From positions 34,260-98,259 of the forward strand of contig JAAYUF010000059.1 in NCBI GenBank assembly GCA_012517815.1: DNA of 64,000 nt, written 5' to 3'. The notes below the pieces were generated by a model. It made no database searches. It was not told the origin of the DNA and was given only the letters and a program-made list of their open reading frames with translations. The position numbers were made by a program, and so were the translations under genes. This DNA is from Clostridiales bacterium. Its GTDB lineage: Bacteria; Bacillota; Clostridia; Christensenellales; Aristaeellaceae. Shown piece by piece: positions 8,786-17,552 of this stretch; the stretch's first letter is position 1, and each line of letters opens with the position of its first letter.

Positions 8786-10129
8786 CTATGGGTTGGGCGC
8801 ATCCGTTTGGGGTGCCGGAGCGCGGCAGATGGCCGATCGGCGGTACAGCACCGTAAGCAGGGAACTGCACAAAAGCCAACCGACCGGGTACGCCAGCGCC
8901 ATCGGGACAAACGCGTTGCCCAGCCATTGGTTCACCAGCAGATACAGTTGGCGGAATACCACAAACGAGCCGATCATCACGATCACCGGCGCGCGCGCAT
9001 TGCCGATGCCGCGCAGCGAGCCCGCGTAGATCTGGTTGAAGCATAAAAGCAGGTAAAACGGCGAAATGATCAGCGTAAAACGCTGACCGTAGGCGAGCAC
9101 ATCCGCGTCCCGCGTGAACAGCGTCAACAGCGTCCGGGACAGGAGCATCACCAGCGCACAGATCAGCGCCGTAATCGCCAGCGAAAGCAGCAGCGCCTGC
9201 TTTGTGCCCCGACGAGCGCGTTTCATGTTTTTCGCGCCATGGTTTTGGCCCACAAAGGTGGTCGAAGCCATACCGATAGCCTGAATGGGCACCAGGATCA
9301 GCGTGTCCAGCTTGCTGTAGGCGGACCAGCCGGCCATGCAGGCCGAGCCGAACGCGTTGATGTAGCCCTGTACAAACACGTTGGAAAAGGACGTGACCGC
9401 CTGCTGAATCGCCGAAGGCATGCCGATTTTCAATATGCGGCGCAGAATAACGGGGTCAATGTGCAGATGGCCCCAGCGGATGCCGTAGGGGGCGCTGTCC
9501 TGCGAAAGCACGATCAGCACCAGCGCGGCCGAAAGCAGCTGCGCCAGAATCGTCGCGTACGCGACGCCGGCCACGCCCAGCCGGAACCGGATCACAAAAA
9601 GCAGGTCCAGCGCGGTGTTGACCACCGCGGAAAAGCACAAAAAATAGAGCGGACGGCGCGTATCTCCCACCGCCTGCAGGATGCCGGCCCCGACGTTATA
9701 GATCAGCAGCCCGGTCAGTCCGCTGAAGTAAATCGTAAGATACTGCTGCGCCTGGTCGAACACATCCGCGGGCGTCGCCATCATCCGCAGCGCCGGCACG
9801 ACAATCAGCAGGCCCAGCCCGGTCATCACCGCGCACAGGATCAGCGTGACCGCGATGGCCGTATGAACGGCGTCATGCAGCCTGTCGTGATCGTGCGCGC
9901 CGTAGCATTGGGAAATCACAACGCTGGCGCCTGTGGCCAAGCCGGCGCAGAAGCCGACCAGCATGTTGATGATACTGCCGGTGCTGCCCACGGCCGCGAG
10001 CGCTTCCTTGCCCACAAAGCGGCCCACCACGATGGCGTCCACCATGTTGTACAGCTGCTGAAAAACAAGCCCCAGCGCCATGGGGATGGAGAATTCCAGC
10101 AGTTGTTTCCAAATGACGCCCTGCGTCAT
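8786..10129 (-). CDS. MATE family multidrug/Na+ antiporter
   Basis: This is a 447-aa, 12-helix MATE exporter, which expels cationic drugs or metabolites in exchange for Na+ or H+. It begins MTQGVIWKQLLEFSIPMALGLVFQQLYNMVDAIVVGRFVG, the hallmark MATE N-terminus, and carries an internal duplication with a second LKIGMPSAIQQAVTS helix. I prefer ATG 10129 because the longer ORF (from 10234) begins inside the promoter; the ribosome site for 10129 is weak, so a nearby non-ATG start behind GGGAGGG remains possible. It ends in TAG, followed by a terminator, which shows TAG working as a stop in this genome. Confidence 0.92.
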   Translation of the reverse strand: MTQGVIWKQLLEFSIPMALGLVFQQLYNMVDAIVVGRFVGKEALAAVGSTGSIINMLVGFCAGLATGASVVISQCYGAHDHDRLHDAVHTAIAVTLILCAVMTGLGLLIVVPALRMMATPADVFDQAQQYLTIYFSGLTGLLIYNVGAGILQAVGDTRRPLYFLCFSAVVNTALDLLFVIRFRLGVAGVAYATILAQLLSAALVLIVLSQDSAPYGIRWGHLHIDPVILRRILKIGMPSAIQQAVTSFSNVFVQGYINAFGSACMAGWSAYSKLDTLILVPIQAIGMASTTFVGQNHGAKNMKRARRGTKQALLLSLAITALICALVMLLSRTLLTLFTRDADVLAYGQRFTLIISPFYLLLCFNQIYAGSLRGIGNARAPVIVMIGSFVVFRQLYLLVNQWLGNAFVPMALAYPVGWLLCSSLLTVLYRRSAICRAPAPQTDAPNP

Positions 10130-10205
10130 ATCCGCATCGGTTTTTCTGAGCAGTTTTTGCGTAACGCACCCTCCCGCTTTCCAAGCCGCTATTGCGTGTT
10201 CGAGC

Positions 10206-10234
10206 AGTGTAGCACATTCTGCCTGATCGGTCAA
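10206..10234 (-). promoter_or_regulatory. promoter of the MATE gene
   Basis: On the minus strand TTGACC, a 17-bp spacer and TACACT with an extended TGTGC. It overlaps the start of the longest ORF, which argues for the shorter coding region. Confidence 0.8.
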
Positions 10235-10411
10235 ACCGGCGACGCCAGGCGAACTGCCGTTCAGGCACTGGCAAGGCAGCCCGTATCGTGCTTTGCGGTT
10301 TCAAGCCGGGAACGCATTTTTCTTTTCGAGAAAAAACGAAAATGCGGGTTTCGCCCGGCCGGCTATGCCATAGTCAGCTTTGCGACACTGTCCCCTCGCC
10401 GGACCTTTCAT

Positions 10412-10440
10412 TTGCCATGCGATGGACGTTCTGTTATAAT
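10412..10440 (+). promoter_or_regulatory. promoter of ybaK
   Basis: TTGCCA, 17 bp, TATAAT; about 40 bp upstream of the ybaK start. Confidence 0.85.
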
Positions 10441-10479
10441 CAGGGCGTAACGGGACAACGCGGAATCGGGGAGTCGAGC

Positions 10480-10947
10480 ATGGACGCGAAAACGAATGTG
10501 ATGCGCCTTCTGGACAGCCAGAAAATTTCCTACCGGACCTACCATTACGAAACCAAGGACGCGATCAGCGGTGTGGACGTCGCCGACCGGCTGGGGCTGG
10601 AGCGGCGACGCGTGTTCAAAACCCTTGTGACGGTCGGCAAGAGCCGCCAGCACTATGTTTTCATGATCCCCGTGGCGGAGGAGCTTCACCTGAAAAAGGC
10701 AGCGCTGGCCTGCGGCGAACGTTCCGTGGAAATGATCAGGGCCAAAGAACTGCTGCCGCTGACCGGCTACGTGCACGGCGGCTGCTCCCCCATCGGGATG
10801 AAGAAGCCCTTCCCCACCTTTGTGGACGCATCCGTCGAAGGGCTTGAAACCTTCGTTTTCAGCGCCGGGAAAATTGGCAGTCAGGTGGAGTTGACGCTGG
10901 AAGACCTTCGCCGGCTGGTTCAAGTGCAAACGGCGGCGCTGCTCTGA
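10480..10947 (+). CDS. ybaK: Cys-tRNA(Pro) deacylase, YbaK/EbsC family
   Basis: This 155-aa protein hydrolyses cysteine wrongly attached to tRNA-Pro, protecting translation accuracy in trans. It shows the YbaK core: VFKTLVTVG with the conserved lysine, FMIPVAEELHLKKAA, and GYVHGGCSPIGMKKPFPTFVD. Length matches E. coli YbaK (159 aa). The start at ATG 10480 follows GGGGAG and a consensus promoter; the extra 64 residues in the ORF track lie upstream of that promoter and are not coding. It ends in TGA with a terminator 50 bp later, so it is probably monocistronic. Confidence 0.93.
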   Translation: MDAKTNVMRLLDSQKISYRTYHYETKDAISGVDVADRLGLERRRVFKTLVTVGKSRQHYVFMIPVAEELHLKKAALACGERSVEMIRAKELLPLTGYVHGGCSPIGMKKPFPTFVDASVEGLETFVFSAGKIGSQVELTLEDLRRLVQVQTAALL

Positions 10948-10996
10948 CGGCGGGCGTCGCGCAAAATGCCGTTTCTGGGCCACGTGCCGGGCTTCT

Positions 10997-11016
10997 GGGC
11001 GATTCGCCCGTTTTTT
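10997..11016 (+). terminator. terminator of ybaK
   Basis: GGGCG-ATT-CGCCC followed by G and six T residues; a short but perfect stem. Confidence 0.75.
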
Positions 11017-11118
11017 GCAGCTGGTTTCGCAGGGCGCGCGCTCCGTTTCTCTCAAGCTGATACCGGCCGGCGGCATGCCGTGATCAACTGAACAGGCTGG
11101 TGATCTTGTCTGAAGCAT

Positions 11119-11667
11119 GTGATCGTCCCCCTCGGCCGTGATACCCTCGGCCTGCTCCACCGCGCGGACGCGCGGTTTCTGGCAGGGGACCGCGTCCAGT
11201 TGCGCATGACCCGACACGGTTTCGCGCTGGATTACGCGCCCATGGCCGTCGCCGAATGGCGCACGGTGCGGCCGTACCCGGTTTTAGCGACAGAGCTGCT
11301 CGAGCGCCCGGATTGGGTCTGTTATCTCGCGTTTGCGGAGGATCAGCCTGCCGGTCAGTGTATCCTCAAAACGGGCGAGCACAGCCTCTGCGAGCTGCTG
11401 GACATCCGTACCGACAGCCGTTACCGCCGGCAGGGCATCGCAACGGAGCTGGTCGAAACCGCCCTGGAGTGGGCGGTTCGCAATGGGTGCGCCGGCCTGC
11501 GGGCAGCCGCGACGGACGAGTGGCCGGTCGCCTGCCAGTTTTTCGAGAAGACCGGCTTTGCGCTTGGCGGCATTGACCGCTTCTGGCACGCGGCCGATCC
11601 GGATCAGGCGAAGAAGCTGCCCGGCCTGCGCGAAACGGTGCTCCTTTATTATCGGTTTTCAGAATAA
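11119..11667 (+). CDS. GNAT family N-acetyltransferase
   Basis: This 182-aa protein has a GCN5-type acetyltransferase fold, transferring acetyl from acetyl-CoA to an unknown amine. The CoA-binding motif A is seen as LLDIRTDSRYRRQGIATELVETALEWA (R-x-x-G-x-A) and motif B as AATDEWPVACQFFEKTGF. The start is GTG 11119; a CTG at 11110 is the only other in-frame choice before a stop, and the ribosome site is weak for both. rluB follows 15 bp downstream, so the two are probably co-transcribed. The substrate cannot be predicted. Confidence 0.85.
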   Translation: MIVPLGRDTLGLLHRADARFLAGDRVQLRMTRHGFALDYAPMAVAEWRTVRPYPVLATELLERPDWVCYLAFAEDQPAGQCILKTGEHSLCELLDIRTDSRYRRQGIATELVETALEWAVRNGCAGLRAAATDEWPVACQFFEKTGFALGGIDRFWHAADPDQAKKLPGLRETVLLYYRFSE

Positions 11668-11682
11668 ACGCGGAGGCATGTC

Positions 11683-12387
11683 ATGAGATTGCAAAAATTC
11701 CTGGCCCTGTCGGGCGTGGCGTCGCGCAGGGCCGCCGAGCGGATGATCGCCGAAGGCCGCGTGACGGTCGACGGCGCCGCGGTCACCGCGATGGGCGTAT
11801 CCGTTGAGGATGGGCAAACCGTATGCGTGGACGGCAGCCCGGTTAACCCGGAAACCGAGAAACACTATCTGATGTACCACAAACCGGCCGGCGAGGTAAC
11901 CACCGCCGCCGATCCCGAGGGCCGGGCTACGGTGCTGGACAAGTTCCGCGATTATCCCGTCCGCCTGTATCCCGTCGGACGGCTGGATTACGACAGCGAA
12001 GGGCTTCTTTTGCTCACCAACGACGGGGATTTGACCGCCCGTATGCTGCACCCGTCCCGGGAGGTCGAAAAAGTGTACCTCGCGCGCGTCAGCAATCAGG
12101 TGACGCCGGAGGAAGCCAAACGGCTGGAGCACGGCGTGCCTGTGGACGGACGAACGACCAGCCGCGCCAAGGCGCGCATTCTCTCCTCGCAACCCCTGTA
12201 TACCGATATGATGATTACCATCCACGAAGGTCGCAACCGTCAGGTTCGCAAGATGGTCGAAGCCGTCGGGCATCAGGTGATCCTGCTGCGCCGGGTCCGC
12301 TTCGGTCCGCTGAAACTGGACGATCTTCCCCGCGGCATGTGGCGCACGCTGACAAGCGCTGAGATCGAGGCGCTTCGTAAGCTTTGA
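11683..12387 (+). CDS. rluB: rRNA pseudouridine synthase, RluB/RsuA family
   Basis: This 234-aa enzyme converts a uridine of ribosomal RNA to pseudouridine. An N-terminal S4 RNA-binding domain (MRLQKFLALSGVASRRAAERMI) is followed by the catalytic core with the active aspartate in VGRLDYDSEGLLLLTNDG and the late motif EGRNRQVRKM. ATG 11683 follows GCGGAGG. In Bacillota the gene is often near scpB and cmk; here it follows an acetyltransferase. Which uridine is modified (23S like RluB or 16S like RsuA) is not certain, but Clostridia members usually match RluB. Confidence 0.93.
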   Translation: MRLQKFLALSGVASRRAAERMIAEGRVTVDGAAVTAMGVSVEDGQTVCVDGSPVNPETEKHYLMYHKPAGEVTTAADPEGRATVLDKFRDYPVRLYPVGRLDYDSEGLLLLTNDGDLTARMLHPSREVEKVYLARVSNQVTPEEAKRLEHGVPVDGRTTSRAKARILSSQPLYTDMMITIHEGRNRQVRKMVEAVGHQVILLRRVRFGPLKLDDLPRGMWRTLTSAEIEALRKL

Positions 12388-12608
12388 CGGGCGCGCGCTG
12401 GAAACGGGCCCGCCGTGGCCGCGGATGCCGCGCCCCGGTCCCCTGACGGCGGCCCGCGTTCCGTATCCTCAATGGTTCAAAGATCAACTCGCTGCCTTGT
12501 GGGAAACGAAGGCTTTGCCGCAGCGCCGACAGCGTCGTCCGGCATCGTTGCCCGGCTTGCATCCTTTCGCACCGCCGAATCAACCCTCTGTACGGAGGTG
12601 AACGGTTC

Positions 12609-13529
12609 ATGAGCGCCTATCAGTGCTGGTTGACGCAGCGCGAACGTCTGCGTGAGCATCTCCGAAACGCAGGCGACGCCTCCGCGGCGTACCTGACGCG
12701 CCACGCGATCGCTCAGGTGGAGCAAAACGTCATGGCGGAACAGCCGGATGATCTGCTTCGCCAGCAGACGGGCATTCTCTTCGCCTGCGTGAAAACCTCG
12801 CTGGGCTTTCTGGAAATCAGCGTGGATACCAAGGTTTGGCTGGCGAAGGACGAAACCGCGCGCGCGCGAAAACGTGGCGGCATCGGCTGGATGCTGCCCG
12901 CCTGCGCCGTCGAGGCCGCCCTGGCGGCGTTTGGGGCGGTCACCGGTCAGCCGTTGTTCTGGATACCGGCGTGCGTGGCGCTGACGGGGATCGCGGCGGG
13001 CTGGATCGGGCTAAGCCGCGAACGGCGGCATGAGTCGCCGCCTGAGGATCGGCTGCGCGTGACGGCCTCGCCCAACGCCGAAAAGCTGTTTCAGTCGATC
13101 GACGCGCAGATGAAGGCCCTGGATCGCTACATCAACGATTTTCAGTACCTTAACGAACAGGCCGCGGCCGCAGGCCAGAGCACGGAAGGCCGGAACGCTG
13201 GCCTATATGCGGAGCTGATGCAGGCCGCGTACGCCTGCGAGGATGAGGCGCGCGAGGAAATTGCCGCAGCCGCGAAGGGCCTGCTGGCCGCCAACGGCAT
13301 CACCGCGGTGGAGTATTCCGCCGAAAACGCCCGCTACTTTAACCTTCTGCCCAGCCATACCGAAACCGGAACGATCTCCCCCGCGCTCCTTTCGCTCAAG
13401 GACGGCGCGCTGCTCAACCGCGGGACAGCCGTGATCCTTGAGCCGTCGCAATCCGCCGGGGACGGCGTCGGCACGCCCGCGCGCGGCGCCGACCAGCGCG
13501 CATCGGACTTCCGCGCCGACCCATCGTGA
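12609..13529 (+). CDS. unknown membrane protein paired with the Hsp70-like gene
   Basis: I do not recognise this 306-aa protein. Residues 1-95 are charged and helical, followed by a hydrophobic hairpin (about 97-140: GWMLPACAVEAALAAFGAV and FWIPACVALTGIAAGWIGL), then a 130-residue acidic helical domain and a disordered Gly/Ala/Asp-rich tail. ATG 12609 has GGAGGTG ahead of it. Its TGA stop lies just 5' of the Hsp70-like start (stop 13527-13529, ATG 13541; an alternative GTG at 13526 would overlap it), so the two are translationally coupled. A loose resemblance to XpaC-like membrane proteins is possible but not shown. The pairing suggests a membrane partner or exchange factor for the Hsp70-like protein. 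Confidence 0.8.
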   Translation: MSAYQCWLTQRERLREHLRNAGDASAAYLTRHAIAQVEQNVMAEQPDDLLRQQTGILFACVKTSLGFLEISVDTKVWLAKDETARARKRGGIGWMLPACAVEAALAAFGAVTGQPLFWIPACVALTGIAAGWIGLSRERRHESPPEDRLRVTASPNAEKLFQSIDAQMKALDRYINDFQYLNEQAAAAGQSTEGRNAGLYAELMQAAYACEDEAREEIAAAAKGLLAANGITAVEYSAENARYFNLLPSHTETGTISPALLSLKDGALLNRGTAVILEPSQSAGDGVGTPARGADQRASDFRADPS

Positions 13530-13540
13530 GGGCACAGCAC

Positions 13541-15430
13541 ATGCGATACATCGGGTTTGACATGGGCGACGGCGAAAGCGCCGTCGCGATTTACGAGCAG
13601 GGCTCGGGCATCGAGCCGATGATCCAGTCCCTGTACGGCAGCCGGAGCCTGATCTCGGCAGTCGGCACGCTCAACGGCGATACCGTGATCGGCGAGCAGG
13701 CTTTTACAAGCGTGCTGTCGGAAAACCTGTCCGTCCGCTTTAAAAGCCGCTTTACCGACGATCCGGGCTCCTACGATATCATCGTGCGGTTCGCGCGCGG
13801 GGTTCTCACGGCGCTGCGGGACGCCAACGCCGTGCGTCCGGAGGATCGGTTTGTGGTTGGATGCCCGGCCGGATGGAACGCCGCCGCCCGCGCGCGTTAC
13901 CGTGATCTGCTGGTACGGGCGGGCATGAACGATCCGCAGGTGATCTCGGAATCCCGCGCGGCGTTTCTCTACGCCAAATATGCCAAGACCGTGGCCCTGG
14001 ATCTGGATATCCTGCGGCAGAGCGCGCTGGTGATCGATATCGGCAGTTCCACGCTGGACTATGCCTACATCGTGGACGGCCGGGAAACCGGCGTGGGCAC
14101 GTTTGGGGATACGCACCTGGGCGGCGGGCTGATCGACGCTGAGATTCTGCGCCGAGCCGTGGAGAAAAGCCGCGACCGGCAGGCCTTGCAGCGCGTGTTT
14201 GCCCAAAGCCGCAGTTGGCTGAGCTATTGCGAAATCCAGGCGCGCAGGCTCAAGGAGCAATTCTATCTCCGTCTGACGCAGGAACCGGACGTCGCCGTGC
14301 GAAAACCGTTGCGCGTCTGTTACGACGGCATTCAGAAGGCGACCCTGACGCTAACCGCGCAGGAAGCGGAAAGCATCGTGCAAACGCCGCTGGAAGCGCT
14401 GGACGGCTTGAGTTTCGAGCAGGCGCTGCAAGCTTCGCTGCAAAACGCCGCGGCGGTCACAAAGGATGCGCCGCCCAGGCTGGTGCTCCTGACAGGCGGA
14501 GCGTCCCGCATGCCCTTCTTTCAGGCCCAGTGCGGCGCCATGTTCCCGCAGGCGGTCATCGTCATGTGCCCCGAGCCGGAGTTTTCGATTGCCAAGGGGT
14601 TAGCCTACGCCGGCTGGGTGGACGACAATCTGCGCGCGTTCCGGCAGGCGATCCGCGATGAGATGACGGAGGAACGGATCGGCGCGGTCGCGGCCAGGGC
14701 GCTTCCGGAGCTGATCCCAAGCGTCGCGGGCGCGCTGGTCGAGCTGACGGTCCGCGAAGCGGCCTCGCCGGTTCTGTCCGCCTGGAAGCGCGGCGATATC
14801 GCCACGCTCAACCAGATGAACGAGCAGCTTCAGCGTCGCGCGGAGCGGGTGCTCGCGTCCCCGCTGGCGGAACAGGCGCTGGCGCCCGTGCTCGCCGATT
14901 GGCTGTCCGGGCTTGCCGCCACGCTGCAAACCATGGTCGACCCGATTTGCGACCGTTTTCACGTACCGCGCGAGGAAATGCGCCTGAACCTGAACCAGAG
15001 CGGGAACATGGCGACCGTGCGCGTGGGCGTGAAGGACCTGATGGGCTTTTCGGTCATCGGCGCGATGGTGGCGCTGGCCGCCGGTCTGTTCGGCGCGGAG
15101 CTGTGCGGAGGCGGCGGCATCGCGCTGATCGTGTCCGGCCCTCTTGGGTGGCTGGCCGGCGCGGCGGCGGGCGCAGCGCTGGTTCTGCTCGGCTGGCCTG
15201 CGGTCACGGCGGCGATGATGAACATGAACCTGCCGCTTGTGCTGCGCCGCGTCAACACGGAAAAAACGCTGCAAAGCGAGAAATTCCTCCGTGCCCTGCG
15301 GCAGTCGTTTCTCAGGGAACTGAACCGGTCGGAAGGGCCTTTCTCGCAAAAGATCGTCTCGGGTTTTGTGCAGGCGTTTCAGCAGTATCTGTTCCGCACG
15401 GCGCAATCAGCCGAGGTTCCCATCCGGTAA
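13541..15430 (+). CDS. Hsp70/actin-fold ATPase with C-terminal membrane hairpin
   Basis: This 629-aa protein has an Hsp70-type nucleotide-binding domain: phosphate-1 motif YIGFDMGDGESAVAI, phosphate-2 LVIDIGSSTLDYAYI, and adenosine motif LVLLTGGASRMPFF. The usual Hsp70 substrate-binding beta-domain is absent; instead there is a helical region (about 370-500) and a glycine/alanine-rich hydrophobic pair of helices near 510-560 (IGAMVALAAGLFGAEL and PLGWLAGAAAGAALVLLGWPAV), then a charged tail. ATG 13541 follows GAGGG; GTG 13526 is the alternative. It is coupled to the membrane gene upstream. A chaperone or scaffold working at the membrane is a reasonable guess, without direct support. Confidence 0.85.
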   Translation: MRYIGFDMGDGESAVAIYEQGSGIEPMIQSLYGSRSLISAVGTLNGDTVIGEQAFTSVLSENLSVRFKSRFTDDPGSYDIIVRFARGVLTALRDANAVRPEDRFVVGCPAGWNAAARARYRDLLVRAGMNDPQVISESRAAFLYAKYAKTVALDLDILRQSALVIDIGSSTLDYAYIVDGRETGVGTFGDTHLGGGLIDAEILRRAVEKSRDRQALQRVFAQSRSWLSYCEIQARRLKEQFYLRLTQEPDVAVRKPLRVCYDGIQKATLTLTAQEAESIVQTPLEALDGLSFEQALQASLQNAAAVTKDAPPRLVLLTGGASRMPFFQAQCGAMFPQAVIVMCPEPEFSIAKGLAYAGWVDDNLRAFRQAIRDEMTEERIGAVAARALPELIPSVAGALVELTVREAASPVLSAWKRGDIATLNQMNEQLQRRAERVLASPLAEQALAPVLADWLSGLAATLQTMVDPICDRFHVPREEMRLNLNQSGNMATVRVGVKDLMGFSVIGAMVALAAGLFGAELCGGGGIALIVSGPLGWLAGAAAGAALVLLGWPAVTAAMMNMNLPLVLRRVNTEKTLQSEKFLRALRQSFLRELNRSEGPFSQKIVSGFVQAFQQYLFRTAQSAEVPIR

Positions 15431-15566
15431 GGGCTGCGGCCGGGCTCTGCGTTGCGTTGCCGGAGAGCGGCCCCTAAGGGATCGGTTTCCCATTCCGTGT
15501 AACTTTCAAAGCCCTGTAACCCATACCGGCTGCCGTCAACGGGCTTGTACTTTTCCTGTACGGCCC

Positions 15567-15595
15567 TTGAAAACGGCGCGCGGAGCCGATAAAAT
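15567..15595 (+). promoter_or_regulatory. promoter of icd
   Basis: TTGAAA, 17 bp, TAAAAT; transcription would start about 45 bp before the icd start codon. Confidence 0.8.
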
Positions 15596-15641
15596 GAACG
15601 GCGTGGCCCGCGCGGCAAGCGGGCTTGAAAGGGACGGAACA

Positions 15642-16850
15642 ATGGAAAAAATTCGGATGCTTACACCGCTGGTCGAAATGGACGGCGATGAGATGACCCG
15701 CGTGCTCTGGCAGAAAATCAAGGAAAAACTGCTGCTGCCCTATGTCGATCTGCAAACCGAATACTATGATCTCGGGCTGAAGCATCGGGATGAGACCGGC
15801 GACCAGGTAACGGTCGACAGCGCGGAGGCAACCCTGCGGCTGGGCGTCGCGGTCAAGTGCGCCACGATCACGCCCAACGCGCAGCGCGTGGAGGAGTACG
15901 GCCTGCGGCAGATGTGGAAAAGCCCCAACGGCACCATCCGCGCCATTCTGGACGGCACCGTTTTCCGCGAGCCCGTGCTGGTGCGGGGCGTTTCCCCCTG
16001 CGTGTGCAACTGGAAAAAGCCGATTACCATCGCCCGCCACGCCTACGGCGATGTCTATAAAAACGTGGAGTTCCGCGTTCCCGGGCCGGGCGAGGCTACG
16101 CTTTGCTTTACCGATGATCAGGGCCGCGAAACCCGGCTGCCCATCCTCCGGTTCAAGGGCCCCGGCATTCTGCAGGGTCTGCACAACACCGATCAGAGCA
16201 TCCTGAGCTTCGCGCATTCCTGCTTCCAGTATGCGCTCTACGCTAAACAGGATCTGTGGTTTTCCACCAAGGATACCATCTCCAAGACCTATGACCATCA
16301 TTTCAAGGATATCTTTCAGGAACTCTACGATTCGACCTACAGGGCCGATTTTGAAAAGGCCGGCATCTCCTATTTCTACACGCTGATCGACGATGCGGTC
16401 GCGCGCGTCATCCGCAGCGAAGGCGGCTTCATCTGGGCGCTGAAAAACTACGACGGCGACGTGATGAGCGATATGATCGCGACGGCGTTCGGCAGTCTGG
16501 CCATGATGACCAGCGTGCTGGTATCCCCCAACGGGCAGTTCGAGTATGAGGCGGCGCACGGCACCGTTACCCGGCATTACTACCGTTACCTCCGGGGGGA
16601 GGAAACCAGCACCAATCCCGTGGCGACCATCTTCGCGTGGACGGGCGCGCTCAACAAGCGCGGCGAACTGGATCACCTGCCCGCTCTGTGCGCGTTTGCC
16701 AAAAAGCTGGAAACGGCGACGCTTACGACGATTGAAAACGGCCGCATGACCAAGGATCTGGTGGCGCTCTACGAGGGCGAGGCGCAAGCCCTGAACTCGG
16801 AAGCGTTCCTGGATGCGATTGCGGAAACGTTCAACGGTATGCGGTCCTGA
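15642..16850 (+). CDS. icd: NADP-dependent isocitrate dehydrogenase, eukaryote-like dimeric type
   Basis: The enzyme oxidises isocitrate to 2-oxoglutarate, making NADPH and the carbon skeleton for glutamate. The 402-aa sequence follows the type II homodimeric family (close to mitochondrial and cytosolic IDH): LVEMDGDEMTRVLWQ at the N-terminus, the isocitrate-binding SPNGTIR, TKDTISKTYDHHFKDIFQ, YDGDVMSDMIA with metal-binding aspartates, and EAAHGTVTRHY for NADP. ATG 15642 follows AAAGGGACGGAACA. The ORF-track extension covers the promoter. It is monocistronic, with a terminator about 190 bp downstream. It may feed 2-oxoglutarate to glutamate and proline synthesis. Confidence 0.95.
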   Translation: MEKIRMLTPLVEMDGDEMTRVLWQKIKEKLLLPYVDLQTEYYDLGLKHRDETGDQVTVDSAEATLRLGVAVKCATITPNAQRVEEYGLRQMWKSPNGTIRAILDGTVFREPVLVRGVSPCVCNWKKPITIARHAYGDVYKNVEFRVPGPGEATLCFTDDQGRETRLPILRFKGPGILQGLHNTDQSILSFAHSCFQYALYAKQDLWFSTKDTISKTYDHHFKDIFQELYDSTYRADFEKAGISYFYTLIDDAVARVIRSEGGFIWALKNYDGDVMSDMIATAFGSLAMMTSVLVSPNGQFEYEAAHGTVTRHYYRYLRGEETSTNPVATIFAWTGALNKRGELDHLPALCAFAKKLETATLTTIENGRMTKDLVALYEGEAQALNSEAFLDAIAETFNGMRS

Positions 16851-17042
16851 GCGCGTCTATCCTTGACATGGGGCTGGGCTGCCTTCGTTCGTCCGCCGCA
16901 GCGGATTCGGCCGGGAGCGGTGCCCTTGCCGGTATCAGGCCGTAACGCCGGATGCCGTGCGCCATCGTCCTGTTTCTTTGAAGGAAACCCGAAAGCACCA
17001 GACCGCGCTCGTTTAAAAGATGGAATTGTCTCAAAGCGATCA

Positions 17043-17078
17043 GGGGCCGGCGAATCACTTTCGCCGGCCTCTCATTTT
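17043..17078 (+). terminator. probable terminator downstream of icd
   Basis: GGCCGGCGAA-tcac-TTTCGCCGGCC stem followed by TCTCATTTT; about 190 bp after the icd stop. Confidence 0.7.
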
Positions 17079-17552
17079 GCCGAGAAACCGCCGCGGCGGC
17101 ATCGGGTCAAGGGCGCGGGAGGAAGCGCGCGGCCTGCGGCCGCTTCAGCGAAGCTGAAAGCGATCCGGGCACGGAAGATTGCGCAAGAACAGGGCACGGC
17201 AGTGCTCTGCTCTTGCGCCACCTCCGCGGACAACCCTCGTGGGGTTTGGGCCGGCGCCCCAAAGGCTTATCCCGAAGCATGTGCCAAAGCGAGCAAACGG
17301 CCCAAAGGGCTTTCAGGCGGGCGACGATGGCCGCTCGTATGGGTTTGTCAACCGTCTGAAGGATCGGCGCAACCCTTTCGCCGGTCCCTTTTCATCAACC
17401 GATCAAGCGGCCCCCAAACGGCGGCCCGCCTACAGCGGCCGCGATCCTCCGCGCGGGCCGTGCGCGGGTCCCGAGGGGTCGAACGCTGCGGCGACCGTCC
17501 GTCGGGGGCGGCCCGCCCGTGCCGCGCGCGCTGCGCTTCGCCCCGCGGCGCC
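17079..17552. other. 474-bp stretch without a supported gene
   Basis: This lies between the ends of icd (+) and the TraX-like gene (-). The long ORF 16863-17825 spans it but crosses the icd terminator, runs antisense into the next gene and has chance-like composition. No RNA structure or repeat was recognised. Confidence 0.45.
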
